From assembly GCF_003471585.1 (NCBI RefSeq), contig NZ_QRJO01000014.1, positions 1 to 54,397 of the forward strand: a stretch of DNA of 54,397 bases, in the 5' to 3' direction. This stretch comes from Collinsella sp. AM18-10 (GTDB lineage Bacteria > Actinomycetota > Coriobacteriia > Coriobacteriales > Coriobacteriaceae). Below, piece after piece: positions 34,157 to 42,773 of this stretch (position 1 is the first letter of the stretch; each line of letters opens with the position of its first letter). The notes under the pieces were generated by a model. That model did no database searches. It was given only the letters and a program-made list of their open reading frames with translations, and was not told the origin of the DNA. Position numbers and translations under genes: made by a program.

Positions 34157-36334
34157 CTAGGAGAGGAGCTTCATGGCGGCGTCGTGGGCGGCGTGCTCGT
34201 AGGTGTCGTCGAGGGGTTTGAGCGGCAGCAGGGCGGCGGCCTGTGTGTCGCCACGGCGCTCGAGGGCGTGCGCGATGAGCCAGTCGGCGAGTTCGGGGTT
34301 CTTGGGCAGCGCCGGGCCATGCAGGTACGTGCCGATGACACCCTTGTAGATGAGACCCTCAAAGCCATCGTCGCCGTTGTTGCCGGTGCCCGTGACGACG
34401 GACGTTCCGAGCGGCGTGGCATCGGCGTCCAAAAGCGTGCGGCCACCGTGGTTCTCGAATCCCACAAAGGGCTCGGGTGCCAGGTCGGTCTTGACGGCGA
34501 CGTTGCCGATCAGGCGGTCGGAGCCGCGTACGGTCTCGGCGGCAATGACGCCCAGGCCCTCGATGCGATTTTCGCCCATATAGTACGAACGGCCGAGCAG
34601 CTGATAGCTGCCGCAGATGGCGAGCAGCGAACCGCCGTCCTCAACATAGGCTGCGACCTTGTCTTTTTGGGCGAGCAGCTCGTGTGCCACGGCTAGCTGG
34701 TCGCGATCGGATCCGCCGCCCATCATGACGATATCGGCATCATGCAGATCGAGCACCTCGCCCATGCGGACCTCATCCACGCGAACGGGGATGCCGCGCC
34801 AGGCGCAGCGGCGCTCGAGGGCGATGACGTTGCCGCCGTCGCCATAGAGGTTGAGGGCATCGGGATACAGGTAGACGATGCGCAGCGGGCGCGAGAGCTC
34901 GACTGGCGCGATATCGGTGGGGACAGCGCTACCATCGGCGCGCGTTACGGCGTGGGAGGCGACCGAACTTGCATCGGTGCCTTTGAGCCCGTCGAGTTCT
35001 TTGACCAGCGGCGGGAAGGCCGTGTAGTTGGCGACGGCGTAGAAGGTGTCATCGGCGGCCTCGTCTGCCATGGCGCCAATTGCCTGCGCGACGTCCGAGA
35101 TAATGGCGGCGTCGATGCCGGCGTACTTGAGGCGCACCTGCATATCGTGTGCACGCGTGCCGCCGGCAAAGGCGACAAGCCCCGAGGTATCGGCGATGCG
35201 CTCGAAGTCGACGTCGTAGATCCACGAGACATCGTGGCCGTCGGCGTCGTTGTCATTGAGGAAGAAAGCGCAGAGTCTGCCGCCTGCCGTCTTGATGGAC
35301 TGGATTTGTCGATCGAAGCCTACGGGATTCTTGGCCAGGTTGGCCTCGACGGTGCGGCCGGCGATATCCCAGCGCCCCATACGACCGCCGGCAGGCACAT
35401 AGGCATCGAGCGTAGGCTGTAGAAGCGCCGTGTTCACGCCCAACTCGTGTGTGGCAAAGAAGGCGGCGGCAACGTTATAGACCATGTACAGACCGTTGTA
35501 GCGCGTGGCGATGTGCGTTGCGGGTGCGTCGGTATCGGGTCCAAAGACAAGGTCAAAGCCGTAGCCGTCGCAGCCGAGTTCCACGCCCGTCACGCGACGG
35601 ACAAGCGCAGGGCGGGCCCAGCCGCACGAGGGGCAATGGTAGGCGCCGAGTTGACCATACTGTACGTAGTCGTACTCCAACGGGGCGTTGCACTGCGAGC
35701 AAAAGCGCGAGTCGCTAATGCGGTCGGACTCGGTGCCCGTGGCGCCGTCGATGCCAAAGGCAATACTCGCGTTGGGAACGCGCGCGGCAATCGAGGCGCA
35801 CAGCGGGTCGTCGGCGTTGTAGATGAGCGTCGTTGCCGGCGAAAGCTCCAACGCGTGGGCGATGACCTCCTGGGTGTGATCGATCTCGCCATAGCGATCT
35901 AGCTGGTCACGGAACAGGTTGAGCAGCACGAAGTACGTCGGCTTGAGCTTGGGCAGGACGCGCACAGTGTAGAGCTCATCGCATTCAAAAACGCCTACGC
36001 GCTTGCCACTGCTGGTGTGCTTAAGGCCGCCGCGGGCCTCGAGCAGAGCACCCACCACACCAGGCTCCATATTGTTGCCGGCACGGTTGCACACCACGGT
36101 AGCACCGCTGGCAGCAACGGCGTCGGCGATGAGGTTGGAGGTGGTGGTCTTGCCGTTGGTGCCGGTGATCACCACGCTGCGGTCGACCAGGCTCGCGAGG
36201 TCGCTTAGCAGCTCGGGGTCGATCTTCATGGCGATGCGGCCGGGGAGTACGCCGCCCTGGCGCTTAAGGACGGAGCGCAGCCCCCAGCGGGCGATATCGC
36301 TCGAGGCACAGGCGAGAGATGAGCGGAAGTTCAT
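34157..36334 (-). CDS. MurT-GatD fusion, lipid II isoglutaminyl synthase
   Basis: A 725-residue chain joining two proteins that are separate in staphylococci and streptococci. Residues 1 to about 445 are MurT: P-loop GTNGKTTT (58-65), four zinc-ribbon cysteines (212, 215, 234, 237) and the C-terminal DVSWIYDVDFE (Asp368). From about 485 comes GatD, a class I-like glutaminase with Cys574 in AICGSYQ and His672 in YLHGP. The complex amidates D-glutamate in lipid II to D-isoglutamine. AGGAA precedes the ATG. The frame is continuous with an Ala/Ser/Asp-rich linker (about 450-480), so I read a true fusion, not a missed stop. Confidence 0.88.
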   Translation of the reverse strand: MNFRSSLACASSDIARWGLRSVLKRQGGVLPGRIAMKIDPELLSDLASLVDRSVVITGTNGKTTTSNLIADAVAASGATVVCNRAGNNMEPGVVGALLEARGGLKHTSSGKRVGVFECDELYTVRVLPKLKPTYFVLLNLFRDQLDRYGEIDHTQEVIAHALELSPATTLIYNADDPLCASIAARVPNASIAFGIDGATGTESDRISDSRFCSQCNAPLEYDYVQYGQLGAYHCPSCGWARPALVRRVTGVELGCDGYGFDLVFGPDTDAPATHIATRYNGLYMVYNVAAAFFATHELGVNTALLQPTLDAYVPAGGRMGRWDIAGRTVEANLAKNPVGFDRQIQSIKTAGGRLCAFFLNDNDADGHDVSWIYDVDFERIADTSGLVAFAGGTRAHDMQVRLKYAGIDAAIISDVAQAIGAMADEAADDTFYAVANYTAFPPLVKELDGLKGTDASSVASHAVTRADGSAVPTDIAPVELSRPLRIVYLYPDALNLYGDGGNVIALERRCAWRGIPVRVDEVRMGEVLDLHDADIVMMGGGSDRDQLAVAHELLAQKDKVAAYVEDGGSLLAICGSYQLLGRSYYMGENRIEGLGVIAAETVRGSDRLIGNVAVKTDLAPEPFVGFENHGGRTLLDADATPLGTSVVTGTGNNGDDGFEGLIYKGVIGTYLHGPALPKNPELADWLIAHALERRGDTQAAALLPLKPLDDTYEHAAHDAAMKLLS

Positions 36335-36379
36335 GAAGCCGTTCCTAACGTGAATGACATGGTCGTGGCGTTTGCGCCG

Positions 36380-37423
36380 TTAAAAGCCGTAACGGCGCGC
36401 AAATTCCTGGGCAAGCTGCGATACATCTTCGCAGGCGTTGGCCCAGGGGGCAAAGTCGGGGGTGTCCGAGATGATGCCGTCGGCTTCCCAAACTGCCTGA
36501 TGCGAAAGGTCCCAGGGGTCGTGCGGTTCGGGCCGGCAGGGAAGGTACGGTGTCTGATACATGGGGTTCAGCAAAAAGAACGCGCCGCCCTCGCAACGGT
36601 TAGCGAACTCACGCAGCGCGCGCGTCGCCGGGCGCATCTTGTTTGTTTTGAACAGCAGAATCGTGCGGGCGAGCAGGTACCAAGGAGAGTTTTCGAGTGC
36701 GTCTGCCCCCATCTGTTCCTCGAGCTGGTGGGCTAGGGCAAAAAAGCCGTCCTGGTCTTCCAGGCGAGCGAGAGCGAGCAACACGGTGCCGGCAGCTCGG
36801 GTGGGATAGCCTTCTGCCTTAAGGACGCGGCGGGCGTAGTTGGCAGCAGCGCGGTAGCGGGCGCTTGCCATGCACTGCTGCGAGATGGCCTCGAGTGTGT
36901 GGAGCCACCCGATAAGGGCCGGCTCGCTCACGGTAAGGTCCGCTGCGGTGACACCGTCGGCCAAAACATTATTGGCCCAGTAGTGCGGGGCCTCCATATC
37001 AAACCCGGGCACGCTTCGCTGCAGGTAATCGGCCGTGGTCGCCTCGAGCTTCATCAGGTCGCCCAGGCAAGCGTCAACGGGCGTGTCGGCCAGGATGATG
37101 GCGAGCAGCTGCGCGTCGACGGCCAGTGCATCGACGCGGACAATCTTGAGCAGCTCATCGCGCATGTCGTCGAACAGGCGATTGCGCGTCTGCTCGAACT
37201 CCTCGTCGCTGCCCATGTCCTCGATGCGATGGAGCTCGTCGAGCAGGTGGCGATGAACACCGGCATAGGACAGCAGCGCCTGGGCATGCTCGGACTGCGC
37301 ATACTTTTGGGGATTCGCGCTCATGTCGTTATGGACAAGCTCGCGTGCTGCATCGGTGAGCTCGGGGTGCGACGCCAGATAGGTGCGCTCCAGGTAGGCG
37401 GGGATGTAGACGCTCGGATCCAT
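36380..37423 (-). CDS. Hypothetical protein, helical-repeat type
   Basis: A 347-residue soluble protein I do not recognise. It is rich in alternating helices with small residues (for example RYRAAANYARRVLKAEG and TVLLALARLEDQDGFFALAHQLEE), suggesting TPR-like repeats. There is no signal peptide or membrane segment. Its start overlaps the stop of the upstream gene by one base, so the two are translated together and their products probably interact. Confidence 0.7.
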   Translation of the reverse strand: MDPSVYIPAYLERTYLASHPELTDAARELVHNDMSANPQKYAQSEHAQALLSYAGVHRHLLDELHRIEDMGSDEEFEQTRNRLFDDMRDELLKIVRVDALAVDAQLLAIILADTPVDACLGDLMKLEATTADYLQRSVPGFDMEAPHYWANNVLADGVTAADLTVSEPALIGWLHTLEAISQQCMASARYRAAANYARRVLKAEGYPTRAAGTVLLALARLEDQDGFFALAHQLEEQMGADALENSPWYLLARTILLFKTNKMRPATRALREFANRCEGGAFFLLNPMYQTPYLPCRPEPHDPWDLSHQAVWEADGIISDTPDFAPWANACEDVSQLAQEFARRYGF

Positions 37424-38499
37424 TAGAGGTCTCCTCCCTTAAATGGAAGCCCCTGCTCGGCTGCGCGCAGGATGCGCTCGTCGATCTGGGAACGCACGAT
37501 GTCGTTGGTGGCGACCCAGGCGGCAAAGCTGGCGTTGTCGGGAGCGCCCAGGCCCTCCTGCAGTACCGGCGTCGCCTCGGAGAGTGCAAGGACGAGCTCG
37601 TCGGTGGAGCCTGCACCCACGTTGACGCGGGCATAGACGCCATCGGGAAACTCGGTTTGGAAGTAGAGTGCCTCGGCCGCGTGCGGGCACGAGCGTGCAA
37701 GGATGCGCAAGTAGTGCTCGGCACCCTCGTAGTCCAGCTCGCGCCAGGCTGCGCTCATCAGTGCGATGAGCGTCCACGGGTCCAAGTCGCGCTCCGCGTC
37801 CTTGGGACGACGACGCAGCGGCGTGTTGGCGAGATAGGGGACGGAGTGGGCAGAGCGAAAGCGCTTGAGCTCCTCGGCAGGGTATTCGAGCTTCGCCATG
37901 GCGAGCATCGCGGTGTGGCGGACGCCGGCCGGATCGTTGGGGGCAAAGTCGAGGCTGCGGTTTGCAGCTTCGAGCGACATGCGATAGCGTCCGCTAATGA
38001 GGGCGCGCGATGCAAGGGCGGCAAGCCAGCGCAGGTAGGGGCGGCGCATAAGGTCGCCCGCGGCCTCGCGCTCATAGGGGTCCTGCGCCGAGGCGATCTT
38101 GAACGCCAGGTCATGCTCGACTTCATCGCGCTTGGATACCAGGTACTGTACGTATTCCTCGTTGGAGTCGGCGGTGAGGGCCGTCAGCATGCGCTGGGCA
38201 TCCCAGTTGGTCGGATCGAGCGCGGCGGCCTCGCGAAGCATGTTCTCGGCAGCGGCCTCTTCCTGCTCGGCTTGGGCATCGTCGGGGATAAAGGGAATGC
38301 GGTAGTCGACAGCCTCGACCACCTTGGCAATCAGATGTCCGGCGCGGTCGCGATCATGCACGATGAGCGGCGCGGGGTTGCGGGTGAATTGTTCCATCAG
38401 ACGCTCTACGGCGGTGCCATCGGTGAGCGGGATATTGTCGCGGCGCAAGGCCTCAAGAACGAGGCGATGGCAATCCTCTTGAATGGGATCGAATGCCAT
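37423..38499 (-). CDS. Hypothetical protein, TPR-like
   Basis: A 358-residue soluble protein with TPR-like helical pairs (RYRMSLEAANRSLDFAPNDP, WRELDYEGAEHYLRILARS). It resembles its operon partner in size and style, although I see little direct identity. The start at 38499 has AGGAGG upstream; a start at 38529 does not. No function is assigned. Confidence 0.7.
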   Translation of the reverse strand: MAFDPIQEDCHRLVLEALRRDNIPLTDGTAVERLMEQFTRNPAPLIVHDRDRAGHLIAKVVEAVDYRIPFIPDDAQAEQEEAAAENMLREAAALDPTNWDAQRMLTALTADSNEEYVQYLVSKRDEVEHDLAFKIASAQDPYEREAAGDLMRRPYLRWLAALASRALISGRYRMSLEAANRSLDFAPNDPAGVRHTAMLAMAKLEYPAEELKRFRSAHSVPYLANTPLRRRPKDAERDLDPWTLIALMSAAWRELDYEGAEHYLRILARSCPHAAEALYFQTEFPDGVYARVNVGAGSTDELVLALSEATPVLQEGLGAPDNASFAAWVATNDIVRSQIDERILRAAEQGLPFKGGDL

Positions 38500-38999
38500 G
38501 GGGCCTCCTTTGCTGCGGTTAGGGTTCAAATGTCTCTATATAAGGTTCTAGTTTACCCGCATGTGGCACACCGGGGGCGTCGCACTTGGACTTGCACCTT
38601 TGCACCACGAAGACGGATGTCGCACAAATGTCGGCACCTTGGACGACCGAGTGGTATCACGGTGCCGCAAACGGTCGATTTTTGGCGGCGAACGGTGCAT
38701 ATTTTGGAGGGGCACAGTCCTGCCCAGGATATGTAGTCAACCTTGATAAAACGTTTGCCCAGCTTGGGAGTATGAATGCCGCACAAGGGTCTTCAGGGAT
38801 AGAAAAAACGTTTCATCATTGGCGGCTTTAGGTGAATAACTGACCAACCAGAACGGTAAAATAGTGTTTGTCTGAGCGTTGAGACGTTTAGACATCGCGC
38901 ATTGTCATCGCCGGCAACGCGCAAACCGGTCCTAACGGAGTCAATTGGGTGCTCCGTTATATACGCAAGTCTAAGAGGGGCTTGTTTAGGAGGCACAGT
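38500..38999. other. Divergent intergenic region with leader hairpin
   Basis: I see no gene in these 500 bases. A hairpin, TAACGGAG/CTCCGTTA (38933-38940 with 38952-38959), lies 40 bases before the alcohol dehydrogenase start. TAAAAT at 38857-38862 is a possible -10 box. The stretch 38570-38720 has scattered GCAC/GGTGC words but no clear repeat. Confidence 0.4.
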
Positions 39000-40223
39000 A
39001 TGGGACGTTTTACCAATCCTCGCGATCTGTACTTTGGTGAGGGCGCTCGCCACGAGGTGAAGAACCTCAAGGGCAAGAAGGCCATCATCGTTTCTGGCGG
39101 CAGCTCTATGCGCCGCGGCGGGTTCCTGCAGGACGTCGAGAACGACCTTAAGGAAGGCGGTTTCGAGGTCAAGCTGTTCGAGGGCGTCGAGTCCGACCCG
39201 TCCATCGAGACGGTCATGAAGGGCGCCGAGGCCATGCGCGAGTTCGAGCCCGACTGGATTATCGCCATCGGTGGCGGCTCGCCCATCGATGCCGCTAAGG
39301 CCATGTGGGTCTTCTACGAGTATCCCGAGGAGTCCTTCGATAACATCATCCAGCCGTTCAGCTTCCCGGAGCTGCGTCAGAAGGCTCATTTCTGCGCCAT
39401 CTCCTCTACCTCCGGCACCGCTACCGAGGTCACCGCGTTCTCCGTCATTACCGACTACGCCAAGGGCATCAAGTACCCGCTGGCCGACTTCAACATCACC
39501 CCTGATGTCGCCATCGTCGACCCCGAGCTCACCTACACCATGCCCGCCAAGCTGTGCGCTCACACCGGCATGGATGCTCTGACCCACTGCATGGAGGCCT
39601 ACGTTTCCACCTGCGCCTCTATGTTCACCGACGCCAACGCCCTGCACGGCATCCGCGAGATCGTCGAGTGGCTGCCCAAGTCCTATGCTGGCGACCATGA
39701 GGCCCGTCAGCACATGCACGAGGCTCAGTGCATCGCCGGTATCGCCTTCTCCTCGGGCCTGCTCGGCATCGTTCACTCCATGGCTCACAAGACCGGTGCT
39801 GCCTTCGAGAACGGCCACATCATCCACGGTGCCGCTAACGCCATGTACCTGGGCAAGGTTATCCAGTGGAACTCCAAGGACCCGCGTGCTGCTGAGCGTT
39901 ACGCTTACGTGGCCAAGGAGATCCTGCACCTTCCCGGCGAGACCAACGAGGAGCTCATCGCTGCGCTCGTCCAGAAGATTCGCGACCTCAATGACCAGCT
40001 CAACATTCCGCAGTCCATCAAGGATTACGCGAATGGTGGCGTGAAGGTCGACGCCGAGAACCCGCAGATGGTTTCCGAGGAGGAGTTCCTCGCCAAGTTG
40101 CCCGAGATCGCTGCGAACGCCGAGACCGATGCCTGCACGCCCGAGAACCCGCGTGAGACCAAGGCTGCCGACTTCGAGAAGATCCTCAAGGCCTGCTACT
40201 ACGACACCGACATCGATTTCTAA
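39000..40223 (+). CDS. Iron-containing alcohol dehydrogenase
   Basis: A 407-residue group III alcohol dehydrogenase that reduces aldehydes or oxidises alcohols with NAD(P)H. The nucleotide loop GGGSPIDAAKAM (about 92-103) and the metal ligands in TGMDALTHCMEAY and HSMAHKTGAAFENGHIIHG are intact. AGGAGG before 39000 decides the start. Codon use is strongly biased to frequent codons, suggesting high expression during fermentation. It is close to butanol dehydrogenase-type enzymes; the substrate is not certain. Confidence 0.9.
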   Translation: MGRFTNPRDLYFGEGARHEVKNLKGKKAIIVSGGSSMRRGGFLQDVENDLKEGGFEVKLFEGVESDPSIETVMKGAEAMREFEPDWIIAIGGGSPIDAAKAMWVFYEYPEESFDNIIQPFSFPELRQKAHFCAISSTSGTATEVTAFSVITDYAKGIKYPLADFNITPDVAIVDPELTYTMPAKLCAHTGMDALTHCMEAYVSTCASMFTDANALHGIREIVEWLPKSYAGDHEARQHMHEAQCIAGIAFSSGLLGIVHSMAHKTGAAFENGHIIHGAANAMYLGKVIQWNSKDPRAAERYAYVAKEILHLPGETNEELIAALVQKIRDLNDQLNIPQSIKDYANGGVKVDAENPQMVSEEEFLAKLPEIAANAETDACTPENPRETKAADFEKILKACYYDTDIDF

Positions 40224-40244
40224 TCGACTCTTGTTATCGTAACG

Positions 40245-40285
40245 AGGGGCTCCGCACGTATCCGTACGGAGCCCCTTTCTTTTTT
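40245..40285 (+). terminator. Terminator after alcohol dehydrogenase
   Basis: AGGGGCTCCG and CGGAGCCCCT pair and are followed by TTCTTTTTTC. Confidence 0.85.
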
Positions 40286-40306
40286 CTTTTAGAGAATGGG
40301 ATAGTT

Positions 40307-41407
40307 ATGGCTGCAATTTTCAATAGCCCCAGCAAGTACATCCAGGGCCCGGACGAGCTGGCCAAGCTCGGCTCCTATGTCGAGCCGCTCGGCGCTAAGG
40401 CCCTCGTCATCGTGACGCCTTCGGGCAAGAAGCGCGTCGGTGCCAAGATCGAGGGCGGCTTTGCCGAGGCTAAGGCCGAGCTGCTGTTTGAGGACTTTAA
40501 CGGCGAGTGCTCCAAGGGCGAGGTCGATCGCCTGGTTGCGCTCGCTCGCGACAACGGTTGTGACATCATCGTCGGCGTCGGTGGTGGCAAGATCCTCGAC
40601 ACCGCGAAGGCCGTCGCCTATTACCTAGAGTCCCCGGTTATCATTTGCCCCACCATCGCCTCGACCGATGCACCGTGCTCGGCACTTTCGGTGCTCTATA
40701 CCGACGACGGCCAGTTCGATAAATATCTCTTCCTTAAGGCAAACCCCAACATTGTCCTTATGGATACGACGGTTATCGCGGCGAGCCCGGTGCGCCTGAC
40801 GGTTTCCGGTATGGGCGATGCGCTCGCAACCTATTTCGAGGCCCAGGCAACGCACGATGCCGACGGCGGCACCTGCGCCGGCGGCAAGGGCGGAATGGCC
40901 GGCCTAGCGCTCGCCAAGCTCTGCTACGAGACGCTTATGGCCGATGGCGTCAAGGCCAAGGTCGCGCTGGAGAAGGGTGCGCTCACGCCTGCAGTCGAGC
41001 ATATCATCGAGGCCAATACGCTGCTTTCGGGCATTGGCTTTGAGAGCTCGGGCCTTGCTGCTGCTCATGCCATCCACAATGGCCTGACGATGCTGCCCGA
41101 GTGCCACGGCATGTATCACGGCGAGAAGGTCGCCTTTGGCACCATCGTTCAGCTGGTACTCGAGGATGCTCCGACTGAGAAACTCGAGGAAGTCTTGGGC
41201 TTCTGCATTGAGCTGGGCCTGCCGGTCACGATGAAGGAACTTGGCGTTGCCGAGCTTACGCGCGAACAGGCCATGATTGTTGCCGAGGCCGCCTGCGCGC
41301 CCGATGACACCATGTGCAATATGCCGTTTGAGGTGACGCCCGAGATGGTCGCAAACGCCATCCTGGGTGCCGACGCGCTGGGACACTACTATCTCATGGA
41401 TGAGTAA
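40307..41407 (+). CDS. gldA: Glycerol dehydrogenase
   Basis: A 366-residue zinc-dependent NAD+ dehydrogenase that converts glycerol and dihydroxyacetone. GVGGGKILDTAKAVA forms the NAD site; the zinc ligands are Asp in GMGDALATYFE and two His in LAAAHAIHNG and MYHGEKVAFG. It is followed by a T-rich terminator and a second paralogue, so this is a small dehydrogenase cluster for redox balance. Confidence 0.92.
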   Translation: MAAIFNSPSKYIQGPDELAKLGSYVEPLGAKALVIVTPSGKKRVGAKIEGGFAEAKAELLFEDFNGECSKGEVDRLVALARDNGCDIIVGVGGGKILDTAKAVAYYLESPVIICPTIASTDAPCSALSVLYTDDGQFDKYLFLKANPNIVLMDTTVIAASPVRLTVSGMGDALATYFEAQATHDADGGTCAGGKGGMAGLALAKLCYETLMADGVKAKVALEKGALTPAVEHIIEANTLLSGIGFESSGLAAAHAIHNGLTMLPECHGMYHGEKVAFGTIVQLVLEDAPTEKLEEVLGFCIELGLPVTMKELGVAELTREQAMIVAEAACAPDDTMCNMPFEVTPEMVANAILGADALGHYYLMDE

Positions 41408-41420
41408 ATCAAGCTAAGGA

Positions 41421-41455
41421 AGGGGCAAAGCCAGCAGACGGCTTTGCCCCTTTTT
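41421..41455 (+). terminator. Terminator after gldA
   Basis: AGGGGCAAAGCC and GGCTTTGCCCCT form a 12-base stem followed by TTTTT. Confidence 0.9.
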
Positions 41456-41460
41456 GCTAT

Positions 41461-41523
41461 GGTGCAAACTAACCTGACCCCATCGCACCAAGTTGGTGCA
41501 AAGGGGTCAGGTTACTTTGCACC
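41461..41523. repeat. 63-bp nested palindrome
   Basis: 21-base arms (41461-41481 and 41503-41523) match at 20 of 21 positions and read GGTGCAAA..AACCTGACCCC. The centre is another palindrome, GCACCAA-G-TTGGTGC (41485-41499). It lies between the two glycerol dehydrogenase genes. Confidence 0.7.
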
Positions 41524-41554
41524 AATCGTTGTTTGATGAAGGGCGGATTCTCGT

Positions 41555-42622
41555 ATGGCGCTTCCTATGGTTTACGGCGGTCCCGGCCGGTATGTTCAGG
41601 GGCCGGGCGAACTTTCGCGTCAGGGCAGGTATTTGTCATGGTTGGGCTGCGCTGCCTATGTCTTGTTTGACCAGGGCACCGAGGATCGGCTGTGCAGGCA
41701 GATCGTCGATGGATTTCTGGATGAAGATCTAAGCGAGCCGTTCTTTAAGATTTACAACGGTCCGTGTACGGAAGATGCCGTTGTCGAAATGGCCAAGGAA
41801 GCCCAGGCCGAGTATTGCGACATGGTGGTGGGCATTGGCGGCGGCAAGATGCTCGATATCGCCAAGGCAGTAGCGTTTTATGCCGAGTTGCCGTTGTGCG
41901 TATGCCCCACGGCGGCTTCGATGGACGGTCCGTGCAGTGCGATTTCGGTGCTGTATCACGAGGATGGGTCGTTCGACCGCTACCTGATGCTCGAGAAGAA
42001 TCCAGATATGGTCGTGGTCGATACCAACGTGGTCGCAGCGGCCCCACTGCGTATGACGGTCGCTGGTATGGGCGATGCGCTGGCAACGTACTTCGAGGCG
42101 CGTTCATGCGCCGCGGCGAGAGGTGCGAACGAACACGGTGGCGCGCCGGGACACTTGGCCTTGGTTACGGCTCGTGCCTGCTACGACACGCTCATGGAGT
42201 GCGGCGTCGCTGCCAAGCGCGATCTCAAAAAGGGCCGTATATCGCCGGCGGTTGAGCGCCTGATCGAGTGCAATATTCTGCTTTCGGGCGTTGGCTTTGA
42301 GAGCGGTGGCTTGGCGTTGGCGCATGCCATCGCCAACGGTCTGACGATTCTGCCCGAGTGCAAGGCCATGCATGGTGAGGCCGTGGCATTTGGCCTGGTG
42401 GTGCAGCTGCGCCTGGAGCGTGCACCCGAGCTTGATCAGGTGCTCGAGTTTTGCCAACGCGTTGGTCTGCCGACGACGCTCGAGGAGCTGGGCCTTGGCG
42501 AGATTTCCGATGCCGACCTGCAGGGTGTTGCAAATGCGGTCTTTAGAAACGAGCGTAACATAGCCAACGAGCGGGCCAAGGTGACCAAACAAAAGCTCGT
42601 GCAGCTCATGTGCGAGGCATAG
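41555..42622 (+). CDS. GldA-like dehydrogenase, second paralogue
   Basis: A 355-residue paralogue of the preceding glycerol dehydrogenase. It keeps the NAD loop GIGGGKMLDIAKAVA and all three zinc ligands (GMGDALATYFE, LALAHAIANG, AMHGEAVAFG). It differs most at the N-terminus and the substrate side, so it may act on another polyol or hydroxyketone. It is separated from gldA by a terminator and a palindrome and so is probably transcribed alone. Confidence 0.87.
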   Translation: MALPMVYGGPGRYVQGPGELSRQGRYLSWLGCAAYVLFDQGTEDRLCRQIVDGFLDEDLSEPFFKIYNGPCTEDAVVEMAKEAQAEYCDMVVGIGGGKMLDIAKAVAFYAELPLCVCPTAASMDGPCSAISVLYHEDGSFDRYLMLEKNPDMVVVDTNVVAAAPLRMTVAGMGDALATYFEARSCAAARGANEHGGAPGHLALVTARACYDTLMECGVAAKRDLKKGRISPAVERLIECNILLSGVGFESGGLALAHAIANGLTILPECKAMHGEAVAFGLVVQLRLERAPELDQVLEFCQRVGLPTTLEELGLGEISDADLQGVANAVFRNERNIANERAKVTKQKLVQLMCEA

Positions 42623-42773
42623 TTTGGCGCTTGATTGACCTTGTGCAATCGAGGCGGCGATAGGCCATGGGCTATTTGCCGCAAAGATGCTCCGCGTGTA
42701 ATTTGCCCGAGGCGTGGACCGATGGCGTATCATTATCTCTTGCTTGTTTGCACTGCTCAGGGAGGGGCCGCGC

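Noticed and set aside
38553..38786. 77-codon minus-strand frame in the region before the alcohol dehydrogenase
   Set aside because: It has no ribosome binding site, an unnatural Cys/Arg-rich composition, and no motif.
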